DNA of 64,000 nucleotides from Bugula neritina. Lineage: Eukaryota > Bryozoa > Gymnolaemata > Cheilostomatida > Bugulidae. A model generated the notes under the pieces. That model did no database searches. It was not told the DNA's origin and was given only the letters and a program-made list of their open reading frames with translations. Location of the stretch: contig OZ037766.1 of NCBI GenBank assembly GCA_964035545.1, forward strand, positions 18,813,581 through 18,877,580. The letters are read 5' to 3'. Positions within the stretch are counted from its first letter, which is position 1. Each line of letters begins with the position of its first letter. This document shows, piece after piece, positions 42,161 to 55,990 of the stretch. A program made the translations under genes and the position numbers.

Positions 42161-45100
42161 TTTCAGTATGTTGCAGTGTTCTTCGATTTGTTACAGTACA
42201 TTTCAGTATATTACCGTAAATTTAAGTTTGTTAAAGTTTATTCCGATGTGTTGCAGTGTATTTCAGTATGTTACAGTGTATTTCAGTATGTTGCAGTATT
42301 TTGCAATATATTTCAAATGTTACAGTGTATTTCAGTATGTTGCAGTATATTTCAGTATGATACAATAAGTTTCAGTATGTTTCAGTGGGTTACAGTATCT
42401 TTCAGTATGATACAGTGCGTTTTGGTGCGTTACAGTATATTTCAGTATGATACAGCGTATTTCAGTATGTTGCAAAGGTTTTCAATATGTTGCAGTATAT
42501 TTTAGTATGTTGCAGTGTAATTCAGTATGTTGCAGTATATTTCAGTATGTTGTCGTATGTTTCAGTGTTTTACAGGACATTTCTGTATATTACAGTATAC
42601 TTCAGTGTGATGCAGTGTATTTCAGTATGCTGCGATATGTTTAAATGTGTTACAGTATATTTCAATAGTTTACCATATATTTCGGTATGTTGCAGTATAT
42701 TTCAATGTGTTGCACTGCATTTCAATATGTTACAGTATATTTCATTTTGTTGCAGTATTCTGCAGTATATTTCAGTAGTTTGCAACATATCTCAGTAGGT
42801 TACCATATATTTCGGTATGATGCAGCATATTTCAGTGTGTTACAGTGTATTTCAGTATGTTGCAGTATCTTGCAGTATATTTCAGTATGTAGCAGTATAT
42901 TTCAGTATGTTGCAGTCTGTTTCAGTATATTACAGTATATTCCAGTATTTTGCAGTATGTTTCAGGGTGTTACAGTATATTCCATTATGTTGCAGTATGT
43001 TGCAGTATATTTCAGTAGTTTGCAACATATCTCAGTAGGTTACCATATATTTCGGTATGTTGCAGTATATTTCAATGTGCTGCAGTGTATTTCAATATGT
43101 TACAGTGTATTTCGGTATGTTGCAGTATGTTCTAGTATATTTCCGTATGTTACAGTGTATTTCAGTATGTTGCAGTGTATTTCAGTGTGTTACAGTATAT
43201 TTCAGTATGTTACAGCACATTTCTTTGTATTACACTATATTTCAGTGAGTTGCAGTGTAGTTCAGTGCGCTACAGCATATCTGAGTATGTTGCAGTGTTT
43301 TTCAATTTGTTACAGTATACTTCAGTATATTACCGTATATTTAAGTATGTCAAAGTTTATTCCGATGTGTTGCAGTGTATTTCAGTATGTTTCAGTGTAT
43401 TTCTGTATGTTGCAGTGTTTTGCAATATATTTCAAATGTTACAGTGTATTTCAGTGTGTTGCAGTATATTTCAGTATGATACAATAAGTTTCAGTATGTT
43501 GAAGTATATTTCATTGGGTTACAGTATATTTCAGTATGATACAGTGCATTTCGGTGAGTTACAGTATATTTCAGTATGATACAGCGTATTTCAGTATGTT
43601 TCAGTGTATTTCAGTATACTTCAATATTTTTAGGTATATTTCAGTATGTTGAAGTATATTTTAGTATATTGCAGTGTCATTCAATATGTTACAGTGTATT
43701 TCAGTATGTTGCAGTATGTTGCAGTGTATTTCAGTATGTTATGGTGTATTTCAGTATGTTTCAAAATTTTTAGGTATACTTCAGTATGTTGAATTATATT
43801 TTAGTATGTTGCAGTGTAATTCAGTATGTTGCAGTATGCTGCATTATATTTCAGTATGTTGCAGTATATTTCAGTATGTTGCAGTCTGTTTCAGTATATT
43901 ACAGTATATTCCAGTATTTTGCAGTATGTTTCAGGGTGTTACAGTATATTCCATTATGTTGCAGTATGTTGCAGTATATTTCAGTAGTTTGCAACATATT
44001 TCAGAAGGTTACCATATATTTCGGTATGTTGCAGCATATTTCAATATGTTGCAGTATATTTAAGTATGTTGCAGTATGTTTCAGTGGGTTACAGTATATT
44101 TCATTATGTTGCAGTATGTTGCAGTATATTTCAGTAGTTTGCAACATATTTCAGTAGGTTACCATATATTACGGTATGTTGCAGTATATTTCAATGTGTT
44201 GCAGCGTATTTCAATATGTTACAGTGTATTTCAGTGTGTTGCAGTATTGTGCAGTGTATTTCAGTATGTTATTGTGTATTTCAGTATGTTGTAGTATGTT
44301 GCAGTGTATTTCAGTATGTTGCAGTGTATTTCAGTATGTTGCAGTATGTTGCAGCATATTTCAGTATGTTACAGCGTATTTCAGTATGTTGCAGTGTATT
44401 TCAGTGTGTTACAGTATAATATTTCAGTATGTTAGAGTACACTTCCGTAAATTACACTATACTTCAGTGAGTTGTAGTCTATTTCAGTATCTTGCAGTAT
44501 ATCTCAGTATGTTACAGTATATTTCAGCATGTTGCGGTATATTTCAGTGTGTTACAGTATATTTCATTATGTTACAGTGCATTTCCAGATACTACACTAT
44601 ACTTCATTGAGTTTTAGTGTTTTTCAGTAAGTTGCAGTATGTTTCGGTATCTTGCAACATATTTCAATGTGTTGCAATGTATTTCTATATGTTACAGTGT
44701 ATTTCAGTATGTTGCAGCATGTTGCAGTGTATTTCAGTATGTTACAGTGTATTTCAGTATGTTGCAGTATATTATTTCAGTGGGTTACAGTATATTCCAG
44801 TATGTTGCAGTATGTTGCAGTATATTTCAGTATGTTGCAGTATATTATTTCATGGGGTTACAGTATATTCCAGTATGTTGCAGTATGTTGCAGTACATTT
44901 CAGTAGTTTGCAACATATTTCTGTAGGTTACCATATATTTCGGTATGTTGCAGTATATTTCAATGTGTTGCAGTGTATTTCAATATGTTACAGTGTATTT
45001 CGGTATGTTGCAGTATGTTGCAGTATGTTACAGTGTATTTCAGTATGTTGCAGTGTATTTCAGTGTGTTACAGTATTTTTCAGTATGTTATAGCACATTT

Positions 45101-46879
45101 CTTTATATTACACTATATTTCAGTGAGTTGCAGTGTAGTTCAGTGTGCTACAGCATATTTCAGTATGTTGCAGTGTTCTTCGATTTGTTACAGTACATTT
45201 CAGTATATTACCGTAAATTTAAGTTTGTTAAAGTTTATTCCGATGTGTTGCAGTGTATTTCAGGATGTTACAGTGTATTTCAGTATGTTGCAGTATTTTG
45301 CAATATATTTCAAATGTTACAGTGTATTTCAGTATGTTGCAGTATATTTCAGTATGATACAATAAGTTTCAGTATGTTTCAGTGGGTTACAGTATCTTTC
45401 AGTATGATACAGTGCGTTTTGGTGCGTTACAGTATATTTCAGTATGATACAGCGTATTTCAGTATGTTGCAAAGGTTTTCAATATGTTGCAGTATATTTT
45501 AGTATGTTGCAGTGTAATTCAGTATGTTGCAGTATATTTCAGTATGTTGTCGTATGTTTCAGTGTTTTACAGGACATTTCTGTATATTACAGTATACTTC
45601 AGTGTGATGCAGTGTATTTCAGTATGCTGCGATATGTTTAAATGTGTTACAGTATATTTCAATAGTTTACCATATATTTCGGTATGTTGCAGTATATTTC
45701 AATGTGTTGCACTGCATTTCAATATGTTACAGTATATTTCATTTTGTTGCAGTATTCTGCAGTATATTTCAGTAGTTTGCAACATATCTCAGTAGGTTAC
45801 CATATATTTTGGTATGATGCAGCATATTTCAGTGTGTTACAGTGTATTTCAGTATGTTGCAGTATCTTGCAGTATATTTCAGTATGTAGCAGTATATTTC
45901 AGTATGTTGCAGTCTGTTTCAGTATATTACAGTATATTCCAGTATTTTGCAGTATGTTTCAGGGTGTTACAGTATATTCCATTATGTTGCAGTATGTTGC
46001 AGTATATTTCAGTAGTTTGCAACATATCTCAGTAGGTTACCATATATTTCGGTATGTTGCAGTATATTTCAATGTGCTGCAGTGTATTTCAATATGTTAC
46101 AGTGTATTTCGGTATGTTGCAGTATGTTCTAGTATATTTCCGTATGTTACAGTGTATTTCAGTATGTTGCAGTGTATTTCATTGTGTTACAGTATATTTC
46201 AGTATGTTACAGCACATTTCTTTGTATTACACTATATTTCAGTGAGTTGCAGTGTAGTTCAGTGCGCTACAGCATATCTGAGTATGTTGCAGTGTTTTTC
46301 AATTTGTTACAGTATACTTCAGTATATTACCGTATATTTAAGTATGTCAAAGTTTATTCCGATGTGTTGCAGTGTATTTCAGTATGTTTCAGTGTATTTC
46401 TGTATGTTGCAGTGTTTTGCAATATATTTCAAATGTTACAGTGTATTTCAGTGTGTTGCAGTATATTTCAGTATGATACAATAAGTTTCAGTATGTTGAA
46501 GTATATTTCATTGGGTTACAGTATATTTCAGTATGATACAGTGCATTTCGGTGAGTTACAGTATATTTCAGTATGATACAGCGTATTTCAGTATGTTTCA
46601 GTGTATTTCAGTATACTTCAATATTTTTAGGTATATTTCAGTATGTTGAAGTATATTTTAGTATATTGCAGTGTCATTCAATATGTTACAGTGTATTTCA
46701 GTATGTTGCAGTATGTTGCAGTGTATTTCAGTATGTTATGGTGTATTTCAGTATGTTTCAAAATTTTTAGGTATACTTCAGTATGTTGAATTATATTTTA
46801 GTATGTTGCAGTGTAATTCAGTATGTTGCAGTATGCTGCATTATATTTCAGTATGTTGCAGTATATTTCAGTATGTTGC
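40886..46879 (+). repeat. Tandem duplication, 2,997-bp unit
   Basis: Two head-to-tail copies, about 40886-43882 and 43883-46879. Markers at 41079, 41179, 41620, 41948, 42447, 42687, 43057, 43576 and 43786 all recur 2,997 bp later. At the internal junction the sequence changes within TATGTTGCAGT from the end-of-unit context to the GCAGTCTGTTTCAG context seen at 40884. The few base differences between copies suggest a recent event. Confidence 0.87.
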
Positions 46880-47194
46880 AGTATGTTTTAGTACTTTACA
46901 GTTCATTTCTGTATATTACAGTATACATCAGTATGTTGCAGTGTCCTTCAGTATGTTGCGATGTGTTTCAATGTGTTACAGTATATTTCAGTAGTTACCA
47001 TATATTTCGGTATGTTGCAGTATATTTCAATGTGGTGCACTGTATTTCAATATGTTACTGTGTACTTCAGTATGTTGTAGTATGTTGCAGTGTATTTCAG
47101 TATGTTGCAGTGTATTTCAGTATGTTGCAGTATGTTCTAGTATATTTCAGTATGTTACAGTGTATTTCAGTATGTTGCAGTGTATTTCAGTGTG

Positions 47195-48900
47195 TTACAG
47201 TGCGTTTTGGTGCGTTACAGTATATTTCAGTATGATACAGCGTATTTCAGTATGTTGCAAAGGTTTTCAATATGTTGCAGTATATTTTGGTATGTTGCAG
47301 TGTAATTCAGTATGTTGCAGTATATTTCAGTATGTTGTCGTATGTTTCAGTGTTTTACAGGACATTTCTGTATATTACAGTATACTTCAGTGTGTTGCAG
47401 TGTATTTCAGTATGCTGCGATATGTTTAAATGTGTTACAGTATATTTCAGTAGTTTACCATATATTTCGGTATGTTGCAGTATATTTCAATGTGTTGCAC
47501 TGCATTTCAATATGTTACAGTATATTTCATTTTGTTGCAGTATTCTGCAGTATATTTCAGTAGTTTGCAACATATCTCAGTAGGTTACCATATATTTCGG
47601 TATGATGCAGCATATTTCAGTGTGTTACAGTGTATTTCAGTATGTTGCAGTATCTTGCAGTATATTTCAGTATGTAGCAGTATATTTCAGTATGTTGCAG
47701 TCTGTTTCAGTATATTACAGTATATTCCAGTATTTTGCAGTATGTTTCAGGGTGTTACAGTATATTCCATTATGTTGCAGTATGTTGCAGTATATTTCAG
47801 TAGTTTGCAACATATTTCAGAAGGTTACCATATATTTCGGTATGTTGCAGCATATTTCAATATGTTGCAGTATATTTAAGTATGTTGCAGTATGTTTCAG
47901 TGGGTTACAGTATATTTCATTATGTTGCAGTATGTTGCAGTATATTTCAGTAGTTTGCAACATATTTCAGTAGGTTACCATATATTACGGTATGTTGCAG
48001 TATATTTCAATGTGTTGCAGCGTATTTCAATATGTTACAGTGTATTTCAGTGTGTTGCAGTATTGTGCAGTGTATTTCAGTATGTTATTGTGTATTTCAG
48101 TATGTTGTAGTATGTTGCAGTGTATTTCAGTATGTTGCAGTGTATTTCAGTATGTTGCAGTATGTTGCAGCATATTTCAGTATGTTACAGCGTATTTCAG
48201 TATGTTGCAGTGTATTTCAGTGTGTTACAGTATAATATTTCAGTATGTTAGAGTACACTTCCGTAAATTACACTATACTTCAGTGAGTTGTAGTCTATTT
48301 CAGTATCTTGCAGTATATCTCAGTATGTTACAGTATATTTCAGCATGTTGCGGTATATTTCAGTGTGTTACAGTATATTTCATTATGTTACAGTGCATTT
48401 CCAGATACTACACTATACTTCATTGAGTTTTAGTGTTTTTCAGTAAGTTGCAGTATGTTTCGGTATCTTGCAACATATTTCAATGTGTTGCAATGTATTT
48501 CTATATGTTACAGTGTATTTCAGTATGTTGCAGCATGTTGCAGTGTATTTCAGTATGTTACAGTGTATTTCAGTATGTTGCAGTATATTATTTCAGTGGG
48601 TTACAGTATATTCCAGTATGTTGCAGTATGTTGCAGTATATTTCAGTATGTTGCAGTATATTATTTCATGGGGTTACAGTATATTCCAGTATGTTGCAGT
48701 ATGTTGCAGTACATTTCAGTAGTTTGCAACATATTTCTGTAGGTTACCATATATTTCGGTATGTTGCAGTATATTTCAATGTGTTGCAGTGTATTTCAAT
48801 ATGTTACAGTGTATTTCGGTATGTTGCAGTATGTTGCAGTATGTTACAGTGTATTTCAGTATGTTGCAGTGTATTTCAGTGTGTTACAGTATTTTTCAGT
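47195..48900 (+). repeat. Satellite segment, paralog of 40382-42087
   Basis: Matches 40.38-42.09 kb at a constant offset of 6,813. The upstream junction near 47200 joins sequence like 24.9-25.1 kb directly to a GTGCGTTTTGGTGCG unit, so the array is mosaic here. Downstream it grades into the 48761-52000 segment. Confidence 0.78.
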
Positions 48901-51900
48901 ATGTTATAGCACATTTCCTTATATTACACTATATTTCAGTGAGTTGCAGTGTAGTTCAGTGTGCTACAGCATATCTCAGTATGTTGCAGTGTTTTTCAAT
49001 TTGTTACAGTATATTTCAGTATATTACCGTATATTTAAGTGTGTCAAAGTTTATTCCGATGTGTTGCAGTGTATTTCAGTATGTTACAGTGTATTTCAGT
49101 ATGTTGCAGTATTTTGCAATATATTTCAAATGTTACAGTGTATTTCAGTATGTTGCAGTATATTTCAGTATGATACAATAAGTTTCAGTATGTTGAAGTA
49201 TATTTCAGTGGGTTACAGTATATTTCAGTATGATACAGTGCATTTCGGTGCGTTACAGTATATCTCAGTGTGATACAGCGTATTTCAGTATGTTTCAGTG
49301 TATTTCAGTATACTTCAATATTTTTAGGTATATTTTAGTATGTTGAAGTATATTTTAGTATGTTGCAGTGTAATTCAATATGTTACAGTGTATTTTAGTA
49401 TGTTGCAGTATGTTGCAGTGTATTTCAGTATGTTATGGTGTATTTCAGTATGTTGCAGTGTCTTGCAGTATATTTCAGTATTTTGCAGTATATTTCAGTA
49501 TGTTGCAGTATATTTCAGTATGTTGCAGTATGTTTTAGTACTTTACAGTTCAATTCTGTATATTACAGTATACATCAGTATGTGGCAGTGTCCTTCAGTA
49601 TGTTGCGGTGTGTTTCAATGTATTACAGTATATTTCAGTAGTTACCATATATTTCGGTATGTTGCAGTATATTTCAATGTGGTGCACTGTATTTCAATAT
49701 GTTACTGTGTACTTCATTATGTTGTAGTATGTTGCAGTGTAGTTCAGTATGTTGCAGTGTATTTCAGTATGTTGCGGTATGTTCTAGTATATTTCAGTAT
49801 GTTACAGTGTATTTCAGTATGTTGCAGTGTATTTCAGTGTGTTACAGTATATTTCAGTATGTTACAGTATATTTCTTTATATTACACTATATTTCAGTGA
49901 GATGCAGTGTAGTTCAGTGTGCTACAGCATATTTCAGTATGTTGCAGTGTTCTTCAATTTGTTACAGTACATTTCAGTATATTACCGTAAATTTAAGTTT
50001 GTTAAAGTTTATTCCGATGTGTTGCAGTGTATTTCAGTATGTTACAGTGTATTTCAGTATGTTGCAGTATTTTGCAATATATTTCAAATGTTACAGTGTA
50101 TTTCAGTATGTTGCAGTATATTTCAGTATGATACAATAAGTTTCAGTATGTTTCAGTGGGTTACAGTATCTTTCAGTATGATACAGTGCGTTTTGGTGCG
50201 TTACAGTATATTTCAGTATGATACAGCGTATTTCAGTATGTTGCAAAGGTTTTCAATATGTTGCAGTATATTTTAGTATGTTGCAGTGTAATTCAGTATG
50301 TTGCAGTATATTTCAGTATGTTGTCGTATGTTTCAGTGTTTTACAGGACATTTCTGTATATTACAGTATACTTCAGTGTGATGCAGTGTATTTCAGTATG
50401 CTGCGATATGTTTAAATGTGTTACAGTATGTTTCAATAGTTTACCATATATTTCGGTATGTTGCAGTATATTTCAATGTGTTGCACTGCATTTCAATATG
50501 TTACAGTATATTTCATTTTGTTGCAGTATTCTGCAGTATATTTCAGTAGTTTGCAACATATCTCAGTAGGTTACCATATATTTCGGTATGATGCAGCATA
50601 TTTCAGTGTGTTACAGTGTATTTCAGTATGTTGCAGTATCTTGCAGTATATTTCAGTATGTAGCAGTATATTTCAGTATGTTGCAGTCTGTTTCAGTATA
50701 TTACAGTATATTCCAGTATTTTGCAGTATGTTTCAGGGTGTTACAGTATATTCCATTATGTTGCAGTATGTTGCAGTATATTTCAGTAGTTTGCAACATA
50801 TCTCAGTAGGTTACCATATATTTCGGTATGTTGCAGTATATTTCAATGTGCTGCAGTGTATTTCAATATGTTACAGTGTATTTCGGTATGTTGCAGTATG
50901 TTCTAGTATATTTCCGTATGTTACAGTGTATTTCAGTATGTTGCAGTGTATTTCAGTGTGTTACAGTATATTTCAGTATGTTACAGCACATTTCTTTGTA
51001 TTACACTATATTTCAGTGAGTTGCAGTGTAGTTCAGTGCGCTACAGCATATCTGAGTATGTTGCAGTGTTTTTCAATTTGTTACAGTATACTTCAGTATA
51101 TTACCGTATATTTAAGTATGTCAAAGTTTATTCCGATGTGTTGCAGTGTATTTCAGTATGTTTCAGTGTATTTCTGTATGTTGCAGTGTTTTGCAATATA
51201 TTTCAAATGTTACAGTGTATTTCAGTGTGTTGCAGTATATTTCAGTATGATACAATAAGTTTCAGTATGTTGAAGTATATTTCATTGGGTTACAGTATAT
51301 TTCAGTATGATACAGTGCATTTCGGTGAGTTACAGTATATTTCAGTATGATACAGCGTATTTCAGTATGTTTCAGTGTATTTCAGTATACTTCAATATTT
51401 TTAGGTATATTTCAGTATGTTGAAGTATATTTTAGTATATTGCAGTGTCATTCAATATGTTACAGTGTATTTCAGTATGTTGCAGTATGTTGCAGTGTAT
51501 TTCAGTATGTTATGGTGTATTTCAGTATGTTTCAAAATTTTTAGGTATACTTCAGTATGTTGAATTATATTTTAGTATGTTGCAGTGTAATTCAGTATGT
51601 TGCAGTATGTTGCAGTGTATTTCAGTATGTTGCAGTGTATTTCAGTATGTTGCAGTATGTTGCAGTGTATTTCAGTATGTTACAGTGTATTTCAGTATGT
51701 TGCAGTATTTTGCAGTATATTTCAGTATGCTGCATTATATTTCAGTATGTTGCAGTATATTTCAGTATGTTGCAGTATGTTTTAGTACTTTACAGTTCAT
51801 TTCTGTATATTACAGTATACATCAGTATGTTGCAGTGTCCTTCAGTATGTTGCGATGTGTTTCAATGTGTTACAGTATATTTCAGTAGTTACCATATATT

Positions 51901-52000
51901 TCGGTATGTTGCAGTATATTTCAATGTGGTGCACTGTATTTCAATATGTTACTGTGTACTTCAGTATGTTGTAGTATGTTGCAGTGTATTTCAGTATGTT
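48761..52000 (+). repeat. Satellite segment, second copy (paralog 21648-25000)
   Basis: Colinear with 21648-25000 at offset 27,113, then 27,003. Private changes include CTTTATATTA to CCTTATATTA near 48916 and a GTATATTTCAG to GTATATCTCAG change near 49260. Confidence 0.78.
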
Positions 52001-54690
52001 GCAGTGTATTTCAGTATGTTGCGGTATGTTCTAGTATATTTCAGTATGTTACAGTGTATTTCAGTATGTTGCAGTGTATTTCAGTGTGTTACAGTATATT
52101 TCAGTATGTTACAGTATATTTCTTTATATTACACTATATTTCAGTGAGTTGCAGTGTAGTTCAGTGTGCTACAGCATATTTCAGTATGTTGCAGTGTTTT
52201 TCAATGTGTTACAGTACATTTCAGTATATTACCGTAAATTTAAGTATGTTAAAGTTTATTCCGATGTGTTGCAGTGTATTTCAGTATGATACAGTGTATT
52301 TCAGTATGTTGCAGTGTTTTGCAATATATTTCAAATGTTACAGTGTATTTCAGTGTGTTGCAGTATATTTCAGTATGATACAATAAGTTCCAGTATGTTG
52401 AAGTATATTTCAGTGGGTTACAGTATATTTCAGTATGATACAGTGCATTTCGGTGCGTTACAGTATATTTCAGTATGATACAGCGTATTTCAGTATGTTT
52501 CAGTGTATTTAGGTATACTTCAATATTTTTAGGTATATTTCAGTATGTTGAAGTATATTTTAGTATGTTGCAGTGTCATTCAATATGTTACAGTGTATTT
52601 CAGTATGTTGCAGTATGTTGCAGTGTATTTCAGTATGTTATGGTGTATTTCAGTATGTTTCAAAATTTTTAGGTATACTTCAGTATGTTGAATTATATTT
52701 TAGTATGTTGCAGTGTAATTCAGTATGTTGCAGTATATTTCAGTGTGTTGTCGTATGTTTTAGTATTTTACAGTACATTTCTGTATATTATAGTATACAT
52801 CAGTGTGTTGCAGTGTACTTCAGTACGTTGCGGTGTGTTTCAATGTGTTACAGTATATTTCAGTAGTTTACCATATATTTCGGTATGTTGCAGTATATTT
52901 CAATGTGGTGCACTGTATTTCAGTATGTCACTGTGTATTTCAGTATGTTGTAGTATGTTGTAATGTATTTCAGTATGTTGCAGTGTATTTCAGTATGTTG
53001 CAGTATGTTGCAGTGTATTACAGTATGTTACAGTGTATTTCAGTATGTTGCAGTATTTTGCAGTATATTTCAGTATGCTGCATTATATTTCAGTATGTTG
53101 CAGTATATTTCAGTATGTTGCAGTATGTTTTAGTACTTTACAGTTCATTTCTGTATATTACAGTATACATCAGTATGTTGCAGTGTCCTTCAGTATGTTG
53201 CGATGTGTTTCAATGTGTTACAGTATATTTCAGTAGTTACCATATATTTCGGTATGTTGCAGTATATTTCAATGTGGTGCACTGTATTTCAATATGTTAC
53301 TGTGTACTTCAGTATGTTGTAGTATGTTGCAGTGTATTTCAGTATGTTGCAGTGTATTTCAGTATGTTGCAGTATGTTCTAGTATATTTCAGTATGTTAC
53401 AGTGTATTTCAGTATGTTGCAGTGTATTTCAGTGTGTTACAGTATATTTCAGTATGTTACAGTATATTTCTTTATATTACACTATATTTCAGTGAGTTGC
53501 AGTGTAGTTCAGTGTGCTACAGCATATTTCAGTATGTTGCAGTGTTTTTCAATTTGTTACAGTACATTTCAGTATATTACCGTAAATTTAAGTATGTTAA
53601 AGTTTATTCCGATGTGTTGCAGTGTATTTCAGTATGAAACAGTGTATTTCAGTATGTTGCAGTGTTTTGCAATATATTTCAAATGTTACAGTGTATTTCA
53701 GTGTGTTGCAGTATATTTCAGTATGATACAATAAGTTCCAGTATGTTGAAGTATATTTCAGTGGGTTACAGTATATTTCAGTATGATACAGTGCATTTCG
53801 GTGCGTTACAGTATATTTCAGTATGATACAGCGTATTTCAGTATGTTTCAGTGTATTTAGGTATACTTCAATATTTTTAGGTATATTCCAGTATGTTGAA
53901 GTATATTTTAGTATGTTGCAGTGTCATTCAATATGTTACAGTGTATTTCAGTATGTTGCAGTATGTTGCAGTGTATTTCAGTATGTTATGGTGTATTTCA
54001 GTATGTTTCAAAATTTTTAGGTATACTTCAGTATGTTGAATTATATTTTAGTATGTTGCAGTGTAATTCAGTATGTTGCAGTATATTTCAGTGTGTTGTC
54101 GTATGTTTTAGTATTTTACAGTACATTTCTGTATATTATAGTATACATCAGTGTGTTGCAGTGTACTTCAGTACGTTGCGGTGTGTTTCAATGTGTTACA
54201 GTATATTTCAGTAGTTTACCATATATTTCGGTATGTTGCAGTATATTTCAATGTGGTGCACTGTATTTCAGTATGTCACTGTGTATTTCAGTATGTTGTA
54301 GTATGTTGTAATGTATTTCAGTATGTTGCAGTGTATTTCAGTATGTTGCAGTATGTTGCAGTGTATTTCAGTATGTTACAGTGTATTTCAGTATGTTGCA
54401 GTATTTTGCAGTATATTTCAGTATGCTGCATTATATTTCAGTATGCTGCAGTACATTTCAGTATGTTGCAGTATGTTTTAGTACTTTACAGTTCGTTTCT
54501 GTATATTACAGTATACATCAGTATGTTGCAGTGTCCTTCAGTATGTTGCGATGTGTTTCAATGTGTTACAGTATATTTCAGTAGTTACCATATATTTCGG
54601 TATGTTGCAGTATATTTCAATGTGGTGCACTGTATTTCAATATGTTACTGTGTACTTCAGTATGTTGTAGTATGTTGCAGTGTATTTCAG
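51650..54690 (+). repeat. Tandem array, 1,348-bp unit, about 2.3 copies
   Basis: Markers at 51946, 52475, 52573, 52685, 52803 and 53033 recur 1,348 bp later at 53294, 53823, 53921, 54033, 54151 and 54381, and a third partial occurrence starts near 54640. Private variants such as ATTATAGTATACATC (52794 and 54142) appear in both copies and again near 58986, linking this unit to the segment just before the transposon. Confidence 0.83.
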
Positions 54691-54851
54691 CATGTTGCAG
54701 TGTATTTCAGTATGTTTCAGTGTATTTCTGTATGTTGCAGTATATTTCAGTATGATACAATAAGTTTCAGTATGTTGAAGTATATTTCAGTGGGTTACAG
54801 TATATTTCAGTATGATACAGTGCATTTCGGTGCGTTACAGTATATTTCAGT

Positions 54852-55990
54852 ATGATACAGCGTATTTCAGTATGTTTCAGTGTATTTCAGTATACTTCAA
54901 TATTTTTAGGTATATTTCAGTATGTTGAAGTATATTTTAGTATATTGCAGTGTCATTCAATATGTTACAGTGTATTTCAGTATGTTGCAGTATGTTGCAG
55001 TGTATTTCAGTATGTTGCAGTGTATTTCAGTATGTTGCAGTATGTTCTAGTATATTTCAGTATGTTACAGTGTATTTCAGTATGTTGCAGTGTATTTCAG
55101 TGTGTTACAGTATATTTCAGTATGTTACAGTATATTTCTTTATATTACACTATATTTCAGTGAGTTGCAGTGTAGTTCAGTGTGCTACAGCATATTTCAG
55201 TATGTTGCAGTGTTTTTCAATTTGTTACAGTACATTTCAGTATATTACCGTAAATTTAAGTATGTTAAAGTTTATTCCGATGTGTTGCAGTGTATTTCAG
55301 TATGATACAGTGTATTTCAGTATGTTGCAGTATTTTGCAATATATTTCAAATGTTACAGTGTATTTCGGTATGTTGCAGTATATTTCAGTATGATACAGC
55401 GTATTTCAGTATGTTTCAGTGTATTTCAGTATGCTTCAATCTTTTTAAGTATATTTCAGTATGTTGAAGTATATTTCAGTGGGTTACAGTATATTTCAGT
55501 ATGATACAGTGCGTTTCGGTGCGTTACAGTATATTTCAGTATGATACAGCGTATTTCAGTATGTTTCAGCGTATTTCAGTATGCTTCAATATTTTTAAGT
55601 ATATTTCAGTATGTTGAAGTATATTTTAGTATGTTGCAGTGTAATTCAGTATGTTGCGGTATATTTCAGTATGTTGTCGTATGTTTCAGTGTTTTACAGG
55701 ACATTTCTGTATATTACAGTATACTTGAGTGTGTTGCAGTGTATTTGAGTATGCTGCGATATGTTTAAATGTGTTACAGTATATTTCAGTAGTTTACCAT
55801 ATATTTCGGTATGTTGCAGTATATTTCAATGTGTTGCACTGCATTTCAATATGTTACAGTATATTTCATTTTGTTGCAGTATGTTGCAGTATATTTCAGT
55901 AGTTTGCAACATATCTCAGTAGGTTACCATATATTTCGGTATGATGCAGCATATTTCAGTATGTTACAGTGTATTTCAGTATGTTGCGGT
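54852..55990 (+). repeat. Satellite segment, paralog of 2987-4125
   Basis: Follows 2987 onward at a constant offset of 51,865, including the closely spaced pair of CTTCAATATTTTTAAG/GTTGAAG landmarks at about 55.43 and 55.58 kb. From 55421 it also aligns to the window start at offset 55,420, because 1-1260 and 3556-4815 are themselves paralogs. Confidence 0.8.
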
